Source: a virus
Length of the DNA: 53,415 nt
IMG/VR virus record: IMGVR_UViG_3300032018_000007
Span: 1 to 53,415 of that record
Strand: one strand, 5' to 3'
A model generated the notes under the pieces. It had not been told where the DNA came from and searched no databases. It saw nothing but the letters and a program-made list of their open reading frames with translations. Numbering within the stretch: position 1 is the stretch's first letter; every line of letters starts with the position of its first letter. The translations under genes were made by a program, and so were the position numbers. Below, one piece after another: positions 23,801 through 32,646 of this stretch.

Positions 23801-26800
23801 GTTTTTCTTATCTGCATCAGAAAGAGTATTATAAGCTTGTTTAGATATTTTCTTCCAACCTTCTGCTGTTTTAATAGCAAGACTTCTTCCTTTAGTTGCT
23901 TGCTCAAACATTGTTGCAGGAACCTGCACATGAGCACCACCATTCATCTTAGGAGAAATGATAGATTTATCAATTAATGAGTAAAGAACATTTCTTATCT
24001 CAATATAAGAAGGAGATGCTTCAAATGGAATTAAGAATTGATTAGTCTCTTTATCAAGCTGTAATGTATCTATTGTATTATCAGAAGCTTCTCTTCTTAA
24101 CAATTCACGCATAAGAGTTTCAGATACAGCTTTACCATTTTTAAGTGTAAATCCGTTCCCATTATCTACAACACCAAGTCTAGTTAATAGAGTGTTATAT
24201 CCATGTTGATGTAAATCATTTAAGATTCTTACATTACGATTGTATTCATTTCTAATAGCTTCTTGTCTTTCAGGTGTAGCTCCAATAGTGTTTCCATTAT
24301 CAAATAAATCCATACTTGATAACTTAGTAAGCTGGGATCCTCTTGTTTGTTCTTTAGTTCCTTCTGTTGCAGTTTCTACTTGGATACCATAAGCTTTCCA
24401 AGGTACTTGAATATTATTATTAAATGCATTATCATTAAATGAACCATCTTGATTGTATAATGAATGTAGCTCTTCAGCTCCAACCTTTCTACCAGATTCA
24501 ACAATAGCATATCCTATACCAGCTTCAAACATATTAGTGTAAAGTTTCTCCAGTGTAGTACCTTTTACCATACTGTAGTATACAGGCATTTGTGAAAACT
24601 TATCTAGCACAAGATCTAAATTGTTTTTACCATATTTATTACCAGACACAATAGGTTTTAATACTTCTATTACATGTTTAGGCTCTTTAGTTTTAACTAA
24701 AGCAGCATCATGTCTTTTAAGGTTATCACTAGTGTATGTATATCCTGGATAGTTTTGTCTTGTATAAGCCATTTGCCATTGGTGCCAAGCTTCAGCTTCT
24801 TCACTCCATTGACCATTCTTAAGTTTAATCTCTCTATATGTACCATCCATTAACCAAGACATTGCATCAGCTTCATTTGTTTTACTATAAGCAGAAATAG
24901 CATTACTAAGACTTCCTGCAGTAGTTATATCTTTAAATGTTACAGTGTTAGTATAAGCTTTGAATTGTTGGTATCCAGGATCTGTAGGTTTTAAATTGAT
25001 CTCACCAATCTTATTTAAGTTTTGATTCAAGAATGTATTAAATTCAGGAGTATCAAATGTAGTTCTTCTAGGAGATAAGAAAGATTTGATACGTTTGGTT
25101 TCATCTAAAGATCCATCTTTCTTAATAGCAAACTGATAAGGATCTCCAAATAAAACTTTGTGGTATTCAATATTATTGATAATGTAATTAACATTAGCAA
25201 ATGTCAATATATCATTTACTGTTTGATCAGAAAGAGCTAACTTATTAAATGATTCATCTTTTGCAAATGCATCAATTAACCCACTATAAGCGTATACACC
25301 CTCTTTAAGTAATCTAATTTGTTTACTTTCTTCAAGTATTGCTCTTGTTTCAACAACAGTTGAATCTATGTATTCTTTTATAGAATTATTAATATCTTCT
25401 GCATTCTCACTAATGTAAGTTTCAAATGATTCCATAGTAGCATTATCAGATATAAGTTCATTTATATCAGCTAGTGCTTTTTCAGAAAGTATATCTTTGA
25501 AGAATCTTAACTCCTTAGCTTTATCTGTAATATTTCGTAATTGTTTTCTATTATCAGCATCTAAAGCTAAGTTAATGTCATCCATTAAATATCCTTTGAA
25601 TATCTTATTGATTTTACTCCAAGCTCTTCCACCCTCAATCTCTTTTAGTTTTATAGTGTTACCAAGATTCATCATCCACTCAGTAGAACCATCTGCAGGA
25701 ATTAATACATAATAGTTACCATCAAGGTTTTGATTTATTTCTTGTGTAAACCTTTCTCCTAAAGTTAATTTAGTTGTAGCTATACCTTTGTTATCATCAA
25801 TAAGTTTAGTTCCTTGTATGTAAGAAACTTTCATCTCTTTGATTCTCTTACCTTCTGCATCAAAGAATAATCCACCTTTCTTCAAGACTTGACTTCCTTT
25901 AGAATAAACATCTCTTAGTTCAGGTCTTTTCTCTAATAACTCATCAAGTGTGTTAGCTTCATTGAATTCATTTTCAAATAATGAAGGAACATTGTTCTCA
26001 GCAAAGGCACCTATCTTTTGTCCTTCCACTCCTGAGTATGTACTCTCTTGATTAGGATTGGTTACTTTGTTGTATAGTTCTGCTAACTTAGTAAACTGAC
26101 CACCAATATTACCAAGAGTCTTTCCTGATACAGTCATTATATTTTTCTCAGCACCTAGATATTTTTTAATAGCACTTACTGCTTTTTCAAATGAAACTTG
26201 TTCAAGATCTTTTAATTTATTATAAACTTCCAATGGAAAGTCAATACCTATCTCTTCTAAGAACTTAACTCTATCTTGTGGAAAATTAGTTGGTAGATTT
26301 TGTATTCTTTCTGTATCAACTTGATATGTTTTATTAACTTTATCATAACTAATTAATGATGCATCTGATGATGATAACAGTTTAATGTTCTCCATCCAAC
26401 CATTTTGAGTTTGTTTAATTGCTGTATATAAATTAGCAGGAGCTACATAAGTTTCTGTCCCTTCTTTATATTGAATTAATGCATCAGGTTTTTGTTTAGT
26501 AAATGTTTGTGTAAACTGAATAAAGTATCTCCAGTCAGTTGCATCAAAGTCACTGAATGGAACACTTCTATTAGATAACTTACCACCTACACGTTGAAAC
26601 AATCTAACATAGTTAGGATCATCTTTAGCCAAGTCACTAAGTTTATCTACCATCTTTGTAACAGATGTAGTGTTTGAAAGTTTATCCAACACTGTAGCAA
26701 ATGCTCTAGTGAAGTTTAAAAGTTTAAATCCTACTACACTAGATACTTTAGGAGCAGGTAGTTTAAATGAAAGAGAATTCTCTTGATTAGTTGCTTGTAC

Positions 26801-29800
26801 TTCTAATAATGTAGCTAATGAGAACTTAATAGCTCCTGTAGAATTCTTTTTCCAATCTGTTGAGAAAGGTTCTGGAGCATAATCATTTTTATTTGCTTCT
26901 TCATCATTAATGCTAACTTTATCTTCTTCATTAAAACTTATACCTAATGTACGTAATGAAAGTGTTGTTTTTTCTTTAAGTTCATCCCATGCAACATCTC
27001 CTAACAATTCCATTTTACTGAAACCATTAGCGTAATACTCATTACTGTATTGTGCTTTTATTTTACTATACATAGAACCACTAGTGATTCCATCAGGAGA
27101 AAACAATAAACCTTTCTCTCCTTCACTATATAATATACCTGCAGCTCTAGCTGTCATATCTTGAACAAACTCTCTTGTTTGTTGTTCAGTTAATCCTTCT
27201 ACAGCTCTATATTCAGCAGCTTCATTAAATACAGTGGGTGATAATGTTCTTTCTTTAAACTTACCTGTATCAATTGCTCTGAACAAATCTTCTTTCAATG
27301 AAGGATTGGTTACAAATGATTTAAAGAAGTTTAGTATTCTAGAAAATAAATTACGTATAGCTTCTCCTAATGATCTAGCTGGAAGCTTTCCTTTTCTAAA
27401 ATCAGCAAAGTCATCTGCTATTCTTTCTTTAGCTTGAAGATCTGTAGCATCTGCATAGTTTATCTTTTTACCAGATTGTCTATCTGTAAATACACCTTGA
27501 TTAGATTTAAACTCATCAAGCAATTCTTGTTGTTCTTCAGGAGATAACATTCCTTTATATATACCTTCAAAGATCTCGTGATACTCTGTACCTCTTAATC
27601 CACCTCTTACAAATTTAGCTACACCATCTTCAAATGCACCCCAAGCTTTCTCACCATTATGCATAGTGATAAGAGTATCCACCACTTCATAAGGAATAGT
27701 TGGAACATTTTCTGCATGCCATGCTTTGAATAATTGAAGCTCAGCATCAGTCATTCTTTCATTACCATCCGCACCAACAGCTCTGTATCCAGGAAGATTA
27801 GCAGGTCCTCCACTAAATCTATCTGCACCTGTAGGTATTTCTTTTTTCTCTTCTTCAACAACAGGAGCTTCTTCAACAACTGTTTCTTCTACTACAGGAG
27901 CCTCTTCAGGAGCCACAGCTGCATCTTTTTTATTCTGTAAATCACTAGCAATAGTGTTTCCTAAATAATCAAATACATATTCCTCATCAGTTTTTAAAAG
28001 ATCGAACTCTTGCTCATTCTCTAATGCAATAGTTTTAAGTGCAGGAATAATAACTTCATCAACAACTTTTTTACCATCAGCAGTTTTGTTTGTTGCTATA
28101 GCTTTTGTTGTCTCATTACTTTCTATTTGCACAGACACTTTACCATTCTCATCTATTTCTGCTGTAAAGATTACAGGACGATCTCCAGATAATTTATATG
28201 TATTTGGTGTATCGTTACCAATAGTATATTCTCCTATCTTCTCAACACCAGGTGCTGATGGTTCAGCAGCTTTAGCTTCAACTGTAGGAGTAGAAATAAA
28301 CAATCCCATACTCTCTATTGTAGCATATCTTTGTTTGAATGAATAAGGAATGTCTGCAGTTGGTGCAGCTACAGATGTTGTTAATGGTGTACTATCTATT
28401 GATCTTGCAGATCCATCAGGATTCTTATCTGATAGTAAATATGTTTGATAGTTCTTCCATTCAATTGGTTCTTTGTTTAAGTCTCCATTCTTATCTAATG
28501 TATATTCCAAGAACTCCTCATCAAACTTTTTAGTAAGTGTAGTATTATTAATTGCATTGAAAGCCTCTTTCAAGTTATCAACTATCTCTTTTTCATTATT
28601 TGCTATTTCAGACATAGAGTATTCTTTTCCTCCTATCTGAATAGTCATTGCGGTTGTATTAATGTTTATTTGATTGTTAGTCTTTGTTTGACCAACTCTC
28701 CAATATAAAACATTCTGTAAGTAATCACTGTAGTCTCTGTTAAGTCTGATAGGAGCTCCTGATTCAGATTGAGCAAGAGTATCTGCAGCAAAAGCTTTTA
28801 CCACTTGAAATATAGTGGATGCTTCTTTAGTATTAAACTTCTTGTTGTTTAAGAATTGTAATGTAGAACCATATTGTAACACAGGTGTACCATCAGGAAA
28901 CTTTATACTTTGTCCATTATGGAATATACTTCCTGTTGTTGGTATAACAATTAGATTCTCTTGGGAGCCTATCTTATCTTTACCAATAAGAATACCTCCT
29001 ACATGATTTCTTTCTTTAGTACCATCTGGATTAGTGTTCTCTTTTGGAATACCTCTAGATACAGTGAATTCAAAAGGTGCAGGCATTTGATCCTGATTAG
29101 CAATTAAGTCTTCTCTGAACTTAATATATTCTTTTTTATATGCTTCAAATAATTCTTGTTGCTTTCCTCTGAAACGTGGGTTACCTTTACTATCAGTAGT
29201 CTTGGTAGTACGCATTGTTTGGAAGATAACTTTCTTCATATCTTCCTCACTCAATTGCTTACCAACTTCTCCTAGTTGTGTACCAGTCTTATCAATAAAA
29301 TAAGATTTACCACCCTCTTGTACAATAAACACTTGACCTATGAATCCATTCTCAACATCTAATATGTTAGACATATCATAACTACCATATGATAACTTAG
29401 CAAGTCCTTCTAGTCCTACTAATTTTTCTTGACCTGGAGTCACAAGAATAGCTCTCATGCTACCTTTGTTAGGTAATAAGTCTATGTTATTCAAGAACTC
29501 TCTTGAGTTTTTTACATGTTGTGCAGATAATGTAGGATCATTATAATCTTCTGATTCAGTTGTACCTGATTGAAAAAATATATTAGCATCAACAATAGCA
29601 CCTGCTTCATCCATAGGAGTGAAAGAAGTATCTGTAGTAATAACCACTGTACCAGAATTGTTTTCTATATCAGCCTGTTCTTTAGTTAACTGTTCTTTAT
29701 TCTTTAATAGTTTCTCTTGATCTGTTTCAAGTTTCTTATAACCACTTAATCTTTTAGAATCAATATTCAATATATCACCATTCACATCTTCCACCTTAAC

Positions 29801-32641
29801 TGTACCATCTTCGTTCAAAGCTAACACCTTCACTTTAGATAGGTTAGTGCTCTCATCAGTTAGATCTTTTGCCTCTTCAGCAGCTTCTTCTTTAGTTTTA
29901 TGAAATGATACAGTGCCATCAGGACTTGTTACTTGATATCTATCATCAGCAAGTTTCTTGATGGATGCTTTCTTTGTAGCTTTTATTTCATACTCTCTAT
30001 CAACTTGTAATGGTTCTTTTACTTTCTCTTTGTTCACAAATGTAAAAGAAGTTTCTGCTTTTTCTAAATCTTCTAAAGGAACTTCTTCTTTAGCAATATC
30101 TTCTGCTTGTTTGAAATATTTATTAAACCCTTTTTCTGTAGCTAGGTTATCAAATATTTCTGAAGAATTCTTTTTAAGATTGTTTAACCTATTGATATCT
30201 GCACCATAGTTAAATAATTCTGTTGCATTTTCAAAACCTACAACATCATCTTTCTTACCATCTTGATTGTTCAATTCAAAGTTCAATATTGAATTGAATG
30301 TTTTTAAATCTAGATTACCATTGTTTAAAGCTAGGTTAATCTTTTCAGAACTTGTACGTAAAGCTTTTACTTGCTCTCTTATAGCTTTTCTATCAGCAGT
30401 GGTAGTATTCTCATTAATAGTTCCATTTAATATATTAGCTTGTTCTTCATAAGATCTAGATAGTTCAGTTAATGAATCCTTATCTGTAACTTTAGCTAGT
30501 ATGTCATTATTAACAAGTGGATTGGATGCAATCACTTTTTCTTCTATAGATTCAAGTCTATCATTTACATCATCTTTAACTGTTCCATAGTATGTAAGAT
30601 CTTTTTTCCAATTTTCAAATGTAGCATGATTAAAAGATTCAGTAGCTTCTTCTTCATTCTTTGGATCTACATTGTATGCAAATGGATTTTTGAATGTACC
30701 ATCAATAGCTTCTGTAGTTGATTTAATATAATTAGCTTTTTCAATCAAAGAATCTACATATCCAGCAACTGTATTTTGATTAGATGCATTGAAGTCCATA
30801 CCAAAAGACTTTTCAAAATCTTCTTTGTTAAGATCTTTCAACATATTTAATTGTTCAATTGTTACATCATGCATTCCTGATGGAATACGAGATTGTACAT
30901 AATTGAAAAACATATCATGCTTTAAGTTTTTATATTTAAATATATTTCCACTATCAGCTGCAGCTTGCATTTCTTTTGCAATAGCCATAGAGCTTAATGT
31001 ATTATCATATTTATCAGAAAGAATACCAGTTAATCCATATCTATTAAGTGCATTAATAGAAGAGTCTAAACGTTTGTCTGCACCATTTCCTTTTTTATAA
31101 TCATAGAATTGTTGAGCACTACCTGTTAACATTGCAGTGATACCTCCAACAATCATATTGTTAACACCTTCAGTAGTATTGAACTGTTCAGATAATCCAT
31201 AAGTAGTAGAACTAGTAATCTCATTTAAGTCATCCCAGTTCTTTTTATTATTTGGATTGCTAAGGTTTTTATATTTTCTTGTATAGTAATCATATGTTCC
31301 TCTTTCAGCAGCAAACTGTCCACCTTCTTCATATACACCTTCAGATAATACATTAGCTAGCTTAGGTTTAACAGAGTCCCATATTCTACCACCAAGACCA
31401 GTTGCAGCTTTCTTTTCAAATACATCAATGCTTCCTTCTTTAAGACCTATTTTACCAGCAGTTCCAAGTTCTTTTGCAAGAGTTCCTGTAATACCTTTTT
31501 GTGCTGTAGTGAATGATTTAAATAAATTTCCAAACTGCACAGCATTTGATACAGTTAGTAATGCCATGTTAATACCAAATCTAGTATTCATTGCATTAGT
31601 AGCATAGTTTTCTATTTCAGCTAAAGCATCACCGCTAGGTTCTTCATTATAATTTTGTATTTTATATTCTTTTATAAGCTCTTCTTTGACATGTCTGTAT
31701 CCATCTCTAGATTCAACACCTGCTTCTGTTTGTGCAGCTCCCCAAGTAATAACACCATATCTTGCACCATTCAAAACTTTAGTAGACTGTGCTAAGTTTC
31801 CTAACTTTTCAATTTTTAAAAGTTGTTGTTCTGTTTTACCTAAGCCTTTTGCTAAGTCTAAAACAGTGTCAATTTTATTAGTTCCTCCTGCAAGTTTATT
31901 AAGCCATAGAGCAGCTTTACCAATTTGATTAGCTACTAATGGAACTTCTCCTATTCCTCCTGTAATTGCACCTATTGCAACATCTTGTAAAGCTGCTCCA
32001 GCAATTGCACCAGCTGTAAATCCTAAGTTTTTAAGAACTGATTCTCCCCAGAAGTTTGCAGATCCTGGAGCAAATGGAATCATTGCTAAATATGGATGAG
32101 CTTTTTCTTCCCTTGTCATATAATTAGGAATGGCATCTTCCATATTCTTCATCCAACTATCTATACTACCTTCGTATCCATTTGGATCTCCAGAAAGTTT
32201 AGAGATATTACCACTTTTTATAGCAGACACTGTGTTAGGAATATCAGTAAGAGATTGTGCAAATGTACCTGCTGCAGTTATTCCTGTTTTAACAAGACTG
32301 CGTCCAAGTTTACTGTACCAAGATTGTTGTAATCCATATATGTTCTCAAGATCTACATCTCTTTGAAACATTGGATAACGTTTATTTGATAATAATTCAC
32401 CTTTAGAAACTAACTCAATAGGAGAATCCCAACCAGTAGAGCCTCTTACACCTCTACTCATTTCTGATATCTCATCTACAGTGAGTCCTCTTTTAGCTGG
32501 AACTTGATTATAACTTTCAAATCCACCCATGTTAGGATTAGTATCAACTTCTGGTAAAACAATTGACCTAAGATCCACCTTAGGTTTCTCATAGTTTCTA
32601 TTAGAAGTATTATCTATAAGTTCATTATCAAAAATTGGCAT
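20852..32641 (-). CDS. Giant virion RNA polymerase polyprotein of crAss-like phage (3929 aa)
   Basis: Residues 3047-3051 read DFDID within GSDFDIDKLNMYL, the metal-binding catalytic loop of crAss-like virion RNA polymerases (equivalent to NADFDGD in cellular beta-prime). About 40 residues before it lies GFRIPTQ...FLPQYMG, matching the R-x-P-T...F-x-P segment of beta-prime. Around 2895-2920 KMNGGAHVQVP fits the other double-psi barrel. Residues about 195-260 are Gly/Ala-rich and hydrophobic (TAGAIAGAALQDVAIGAITG), a possible membrane-active segment for ejection. Residues 1676-1700 hold GTEYHEIFEGIY, a zincin-like site with Glu replacing the second His. The flavobacterial phage phi14:2 enzyme is about 2180 residues; this one is far longer, so other functions are fused. 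It probably enters the cell and transcribes early genes. Confidence 0.88.
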   Translation of the reverse strand: MPIFDNELIDNTSNRNYEKPKVDLRSIVLPEVDTNPNMGGFESYNQVPAKRGLTVDEISEMSRGVRGSTGWDSPIELVSKGELLSNKRYPMFQRDVDLENIYGLQQSWYSKLGRSLVKTGITAAGTFAQSLTDIPNTVSAIKSGNISKLSGDPNGYEGSIDSWMKNMEDAIPNYMTREEKAHPYLAMIPFAPGSANFWGESVLKNLGFTAGAIAGAALQDVAIGAITGGIGEVPLVANQIGKAALWLNKLAGGTNKIDTVLDLAKGLGKTEQQLLKIEKLGNLAQSTKVLNGARYGVITWGAAQTEAGVESRDGYRHVKEELIKEYKIQNYNEEPSGDALAEIENYATNAMNTRFGINMALLTVSNAVQFGNLFKSFTTAQKGITGTLAKELGTAGKIGLKEGSIDVFEKKAATGLGGRIWDSVKPKLANVLSEGVYEEGGQFAAERGTYDYYTRKYKNLSNPNNKKNWDDLNEITSSTTYGLSEQFNTTEGVNNMIVGGITAMLTGSAQQFYDYKKGNGADKRLDSSINALNRYGLTGILSDKYDNTLSSMAIAKEMQAAADSGNIFKYKNLKHDMFFNYVQSRIPSGMHDVTIEQLNMLKDLNKEDFEKSFGMDFNASNQNTVAGYVDSLIEKANYIKSTTEAIDGTFKNPFAYNVDPKNEEEATESFNHATFENWKKDLTYYGTVKDDVNDRLESIEEKVIASNPLVNNDILAKVTDKDSLTELSRSYEEQANILNGTINENTTTADRKAIREQVKALRTSSEKINLALNNGNLDLKTFNSILNFELNNQDGKKDDVVGFENATELFNYGADINRLNNLKKNSSEIFDNLATEKGFNKYFKQAEDIAKEEVPLEDLEKAETSFTFVNKEKVKEPLQVDREYEIKATKKASIKKLADDRYQVTSPDGTVSFHKTKEEAAEEAKDLTDESTNLSKVKVLALNEDGTVKVEDVNGDILNIDSKRLSGYKKLETDQEKLLKNKEQLTKEQADIENNSGTVVITTDTSFTPMDEAGAIVDANIFFQSGTTESEDYNDPTLSAQHVKNSREFLNNIDLLPNKGSMRAILVTPGQEKLVGLEGLAKLSYGSYDMSNILDVENGFIGQVFIVQEGGKSYFIDKTGTQLGEVGKQLSEEDMKKVIFQTMRTTKTTDSKGNPRFRGKQQELFEAYKKEYIKFREDLIANQDQMPAPFEFTVSRGIPKENTNPDGTKERNHVGGILIGKDKIGSQENLIVIPTTGSIFHNGQSIKFPDGTPVLQYGSTLQFLNNKKFNTKEASTIFQVVKAFAADTLAQSESGAPIRLNRDYSDYLQNVLYWRVGQTKTNNQININTTAMTIQIGGKEYSMSEIANNEKEIVDNLKEAFNAINNTTLTKKFDEEFLEYTLDKNGDLNKEPIEWKNYQTYLLSDKNPDGSARSIDSTPLTTSVAAPTADIPYSFKQRYATIESMGLFISTPTVEAKAAEPSAPGVEKIGEYTIGNDTPNTYKLSGDRPVIFTAEIDENGKVSVQIESNETTKAIATNKTADGKKVVDEVIIPALKTIALENEQEFDLLKTDEEYVFDYLGNTIASDLQNKKDAAVAPEEAPVVEETVVEEAPVVEEEKKEIPTGADRFSGGPANLPGYRAVGADGNERMTDAELQLFKAWHAENVPTIPYEVVDTLITMHNGEKAWGAFEDGVAKFVRGGLRGTEYHEIFEGIYKGMLSPEEQQELLDEFKSNQGVFTDRQSGKKINYADATDLQAKERIADDFADFRKGKLPARSLGEAIRNLFSRILNFFKSFVTNPSLKEDLFRAIDTGKFKERTLSPTVFNEAAEYRAVEGLTEQQTREFVQDMTARAAGILYSEGEKGLLFSPDGITSGSMYSKIKAQYSNEYYANGFSKMELLGDVAWDELKEKTTLSLRTLGISFNEEDKVSINDEEANKNDYAPEPFSTDWKKNSTGAIKFSLATLLEVQATNQENSLSFKLPAPKVSSVVGFKLLNFTRAFATVLDKLSNTTSVTKMVDKLSDLAKDDPNYVRLFQRVGGKLSNRSVPFSDFDATDWRYFIQFTQTFTKQKPDALIQYKEGTETYVAPANLYTAIKQTQNGWMENIKLLSSSDASLISYDKVNKTYQVDTERIQNLPTNFPQDRVKFLEEIGIDFPLEVYNKLKDLEQVSFEKAVSAIKKYLGAEKNIMTVSGKTLGNIGGQFTKLAELYNKVTNPNQESTYSGVEGQKIGAFAENNVPSLFENEFNEANTLDELLEKRPELRDVYSKGSQVLKKGGLFFDAEGKRIKEMKVSYIQGTKLIDDNKGIATTKLTLGERFTQEINQNLDGNYYVLIPADGSTEWMMNLGNTIKLKEIEGGRAWSKINKIFKGYLMDDINLALDADNRKQLRNITDKAKELRFFKDILSEKALADINELISDNATMESFETYISENAEDINNSIKEYIDSTVVETRAILEESKQIRLLKEGVYAYSGLIDAFAKDESFNKLALSDQTVNDILTFANVNYIINNIEYHKVLFGDPYQFAIKKDGSLDETKRIKSFLSPRRTTFDTPEFNTFLNQNLNKIGEINLKPTDPGYQQFKAYTNTVTFKDITTAGSLSNAISAYSKTNEADAMSWLMDGTYREIKLKNGQWSEEAEAWHQWQMAYTRQNYPGYTYTSDNLKRHDAALVKTKEPKHVIEVLKPIVSGNKYGKNNLDLVLDKFSQMPVYYSMVKGTTLEKLYTNMFEAGIGYAIVESGRKVGAEELHSLYNQDGSFNDNAFNNNIQVPWKAYGIQVETATEGTKEQTRGSQLTKLSSMDLFDNGNTIGATPERQEAIRNEYNRNVRILNDLHQHGYNTLLTRLGVVDNGNGFTLKNGKAVSETLMRELLRREASDNTIDTLQLDKETNQFLIPFEASPSYIEIRNVLYSLIDKSIISPKMNGGAHVQVPATMFEQATKGRSLAIKTAEGWKKISKQAYNTLSDADKKNVMLTDDTLKFYTKTDPYCEILLPHWLKGKLGQHANKTDEELIEYLNNTPDGKALLQGIGFRIPTQALSSVEAVRVKGFLPQYMGSTVVVPSEITTKAGSDFDIDKLNMYLKSTYLDKNGDVRLIKYMGSEEATKEYYGELFDKGLLLTKQQQRELERFLESSKTTPELNALLYSYTEGSVFDKDDITSEFLSDLAKQGIKETVIGEMYKKSLENEYYDSLEKLVTLPENFDRLISPIDDAGLKSLSTKLDELRGYDETTIKNRILNRNYMTTLRNSFVTAKRWVGIAAVNITNLSLKQKSEVYIDTNKFYDLSEQDRKFLGDGTIALKHNTVLIGGIEKVSLSVTTVKDSNELISNRLSGYATSFVDVAKDDYITKIIQSDLVIRTFMFLENIGTGEQAAMFLNQPIISEYLKYLNSISAKSLFSQKNIVVMKDKFITTGDMFKNTELDVTNLEGNIKDYYTGTIFNAKQNANQLRILDEFLKYAKMAEFNFKFTQATNYDTTKLRSAETLSKKQWRTQTALDTNIISSVDNILNSTFIGPQSKFLDKSTEAMGAVLKLDQLEFKEITNTVLKSFGDNEYLANDKFEKIAVEIKAAFIDYVVQNDTKYSDRIKELLIDDNTSVAVRMEIAKKTNPSLQILKELQADTGERPDGVKTIRLKTRPENAMDKNMYTGMMRELRDTPATNQLYKDIVELSILQGTYASPLSIREIIPIEDYSAIVEPIISGLVANQNLDKFTEGWYQRNNFRNSDVFPVIENIKFFQSFTEEPIHTPEGDLYKYFSYSFPAAEGLGIKSEDRKILFLSEKYNFMDLKHDYVKIPRVVGGIDMVNGREVNSADYARRKAKGDYSLKDYFGYAKVKNDFGQPLIVYNKIKNKIIGHHVYKLINLYGDGDRATENYEYFKPSAIDNGSMKISLEIPNADIINYYGAGLTKEDVSLQTEDDNTITLKDGKEYNKSDINSNMLEALGYNPKEIGKILKSIC

Positions 32642-32646
32642 AATTT

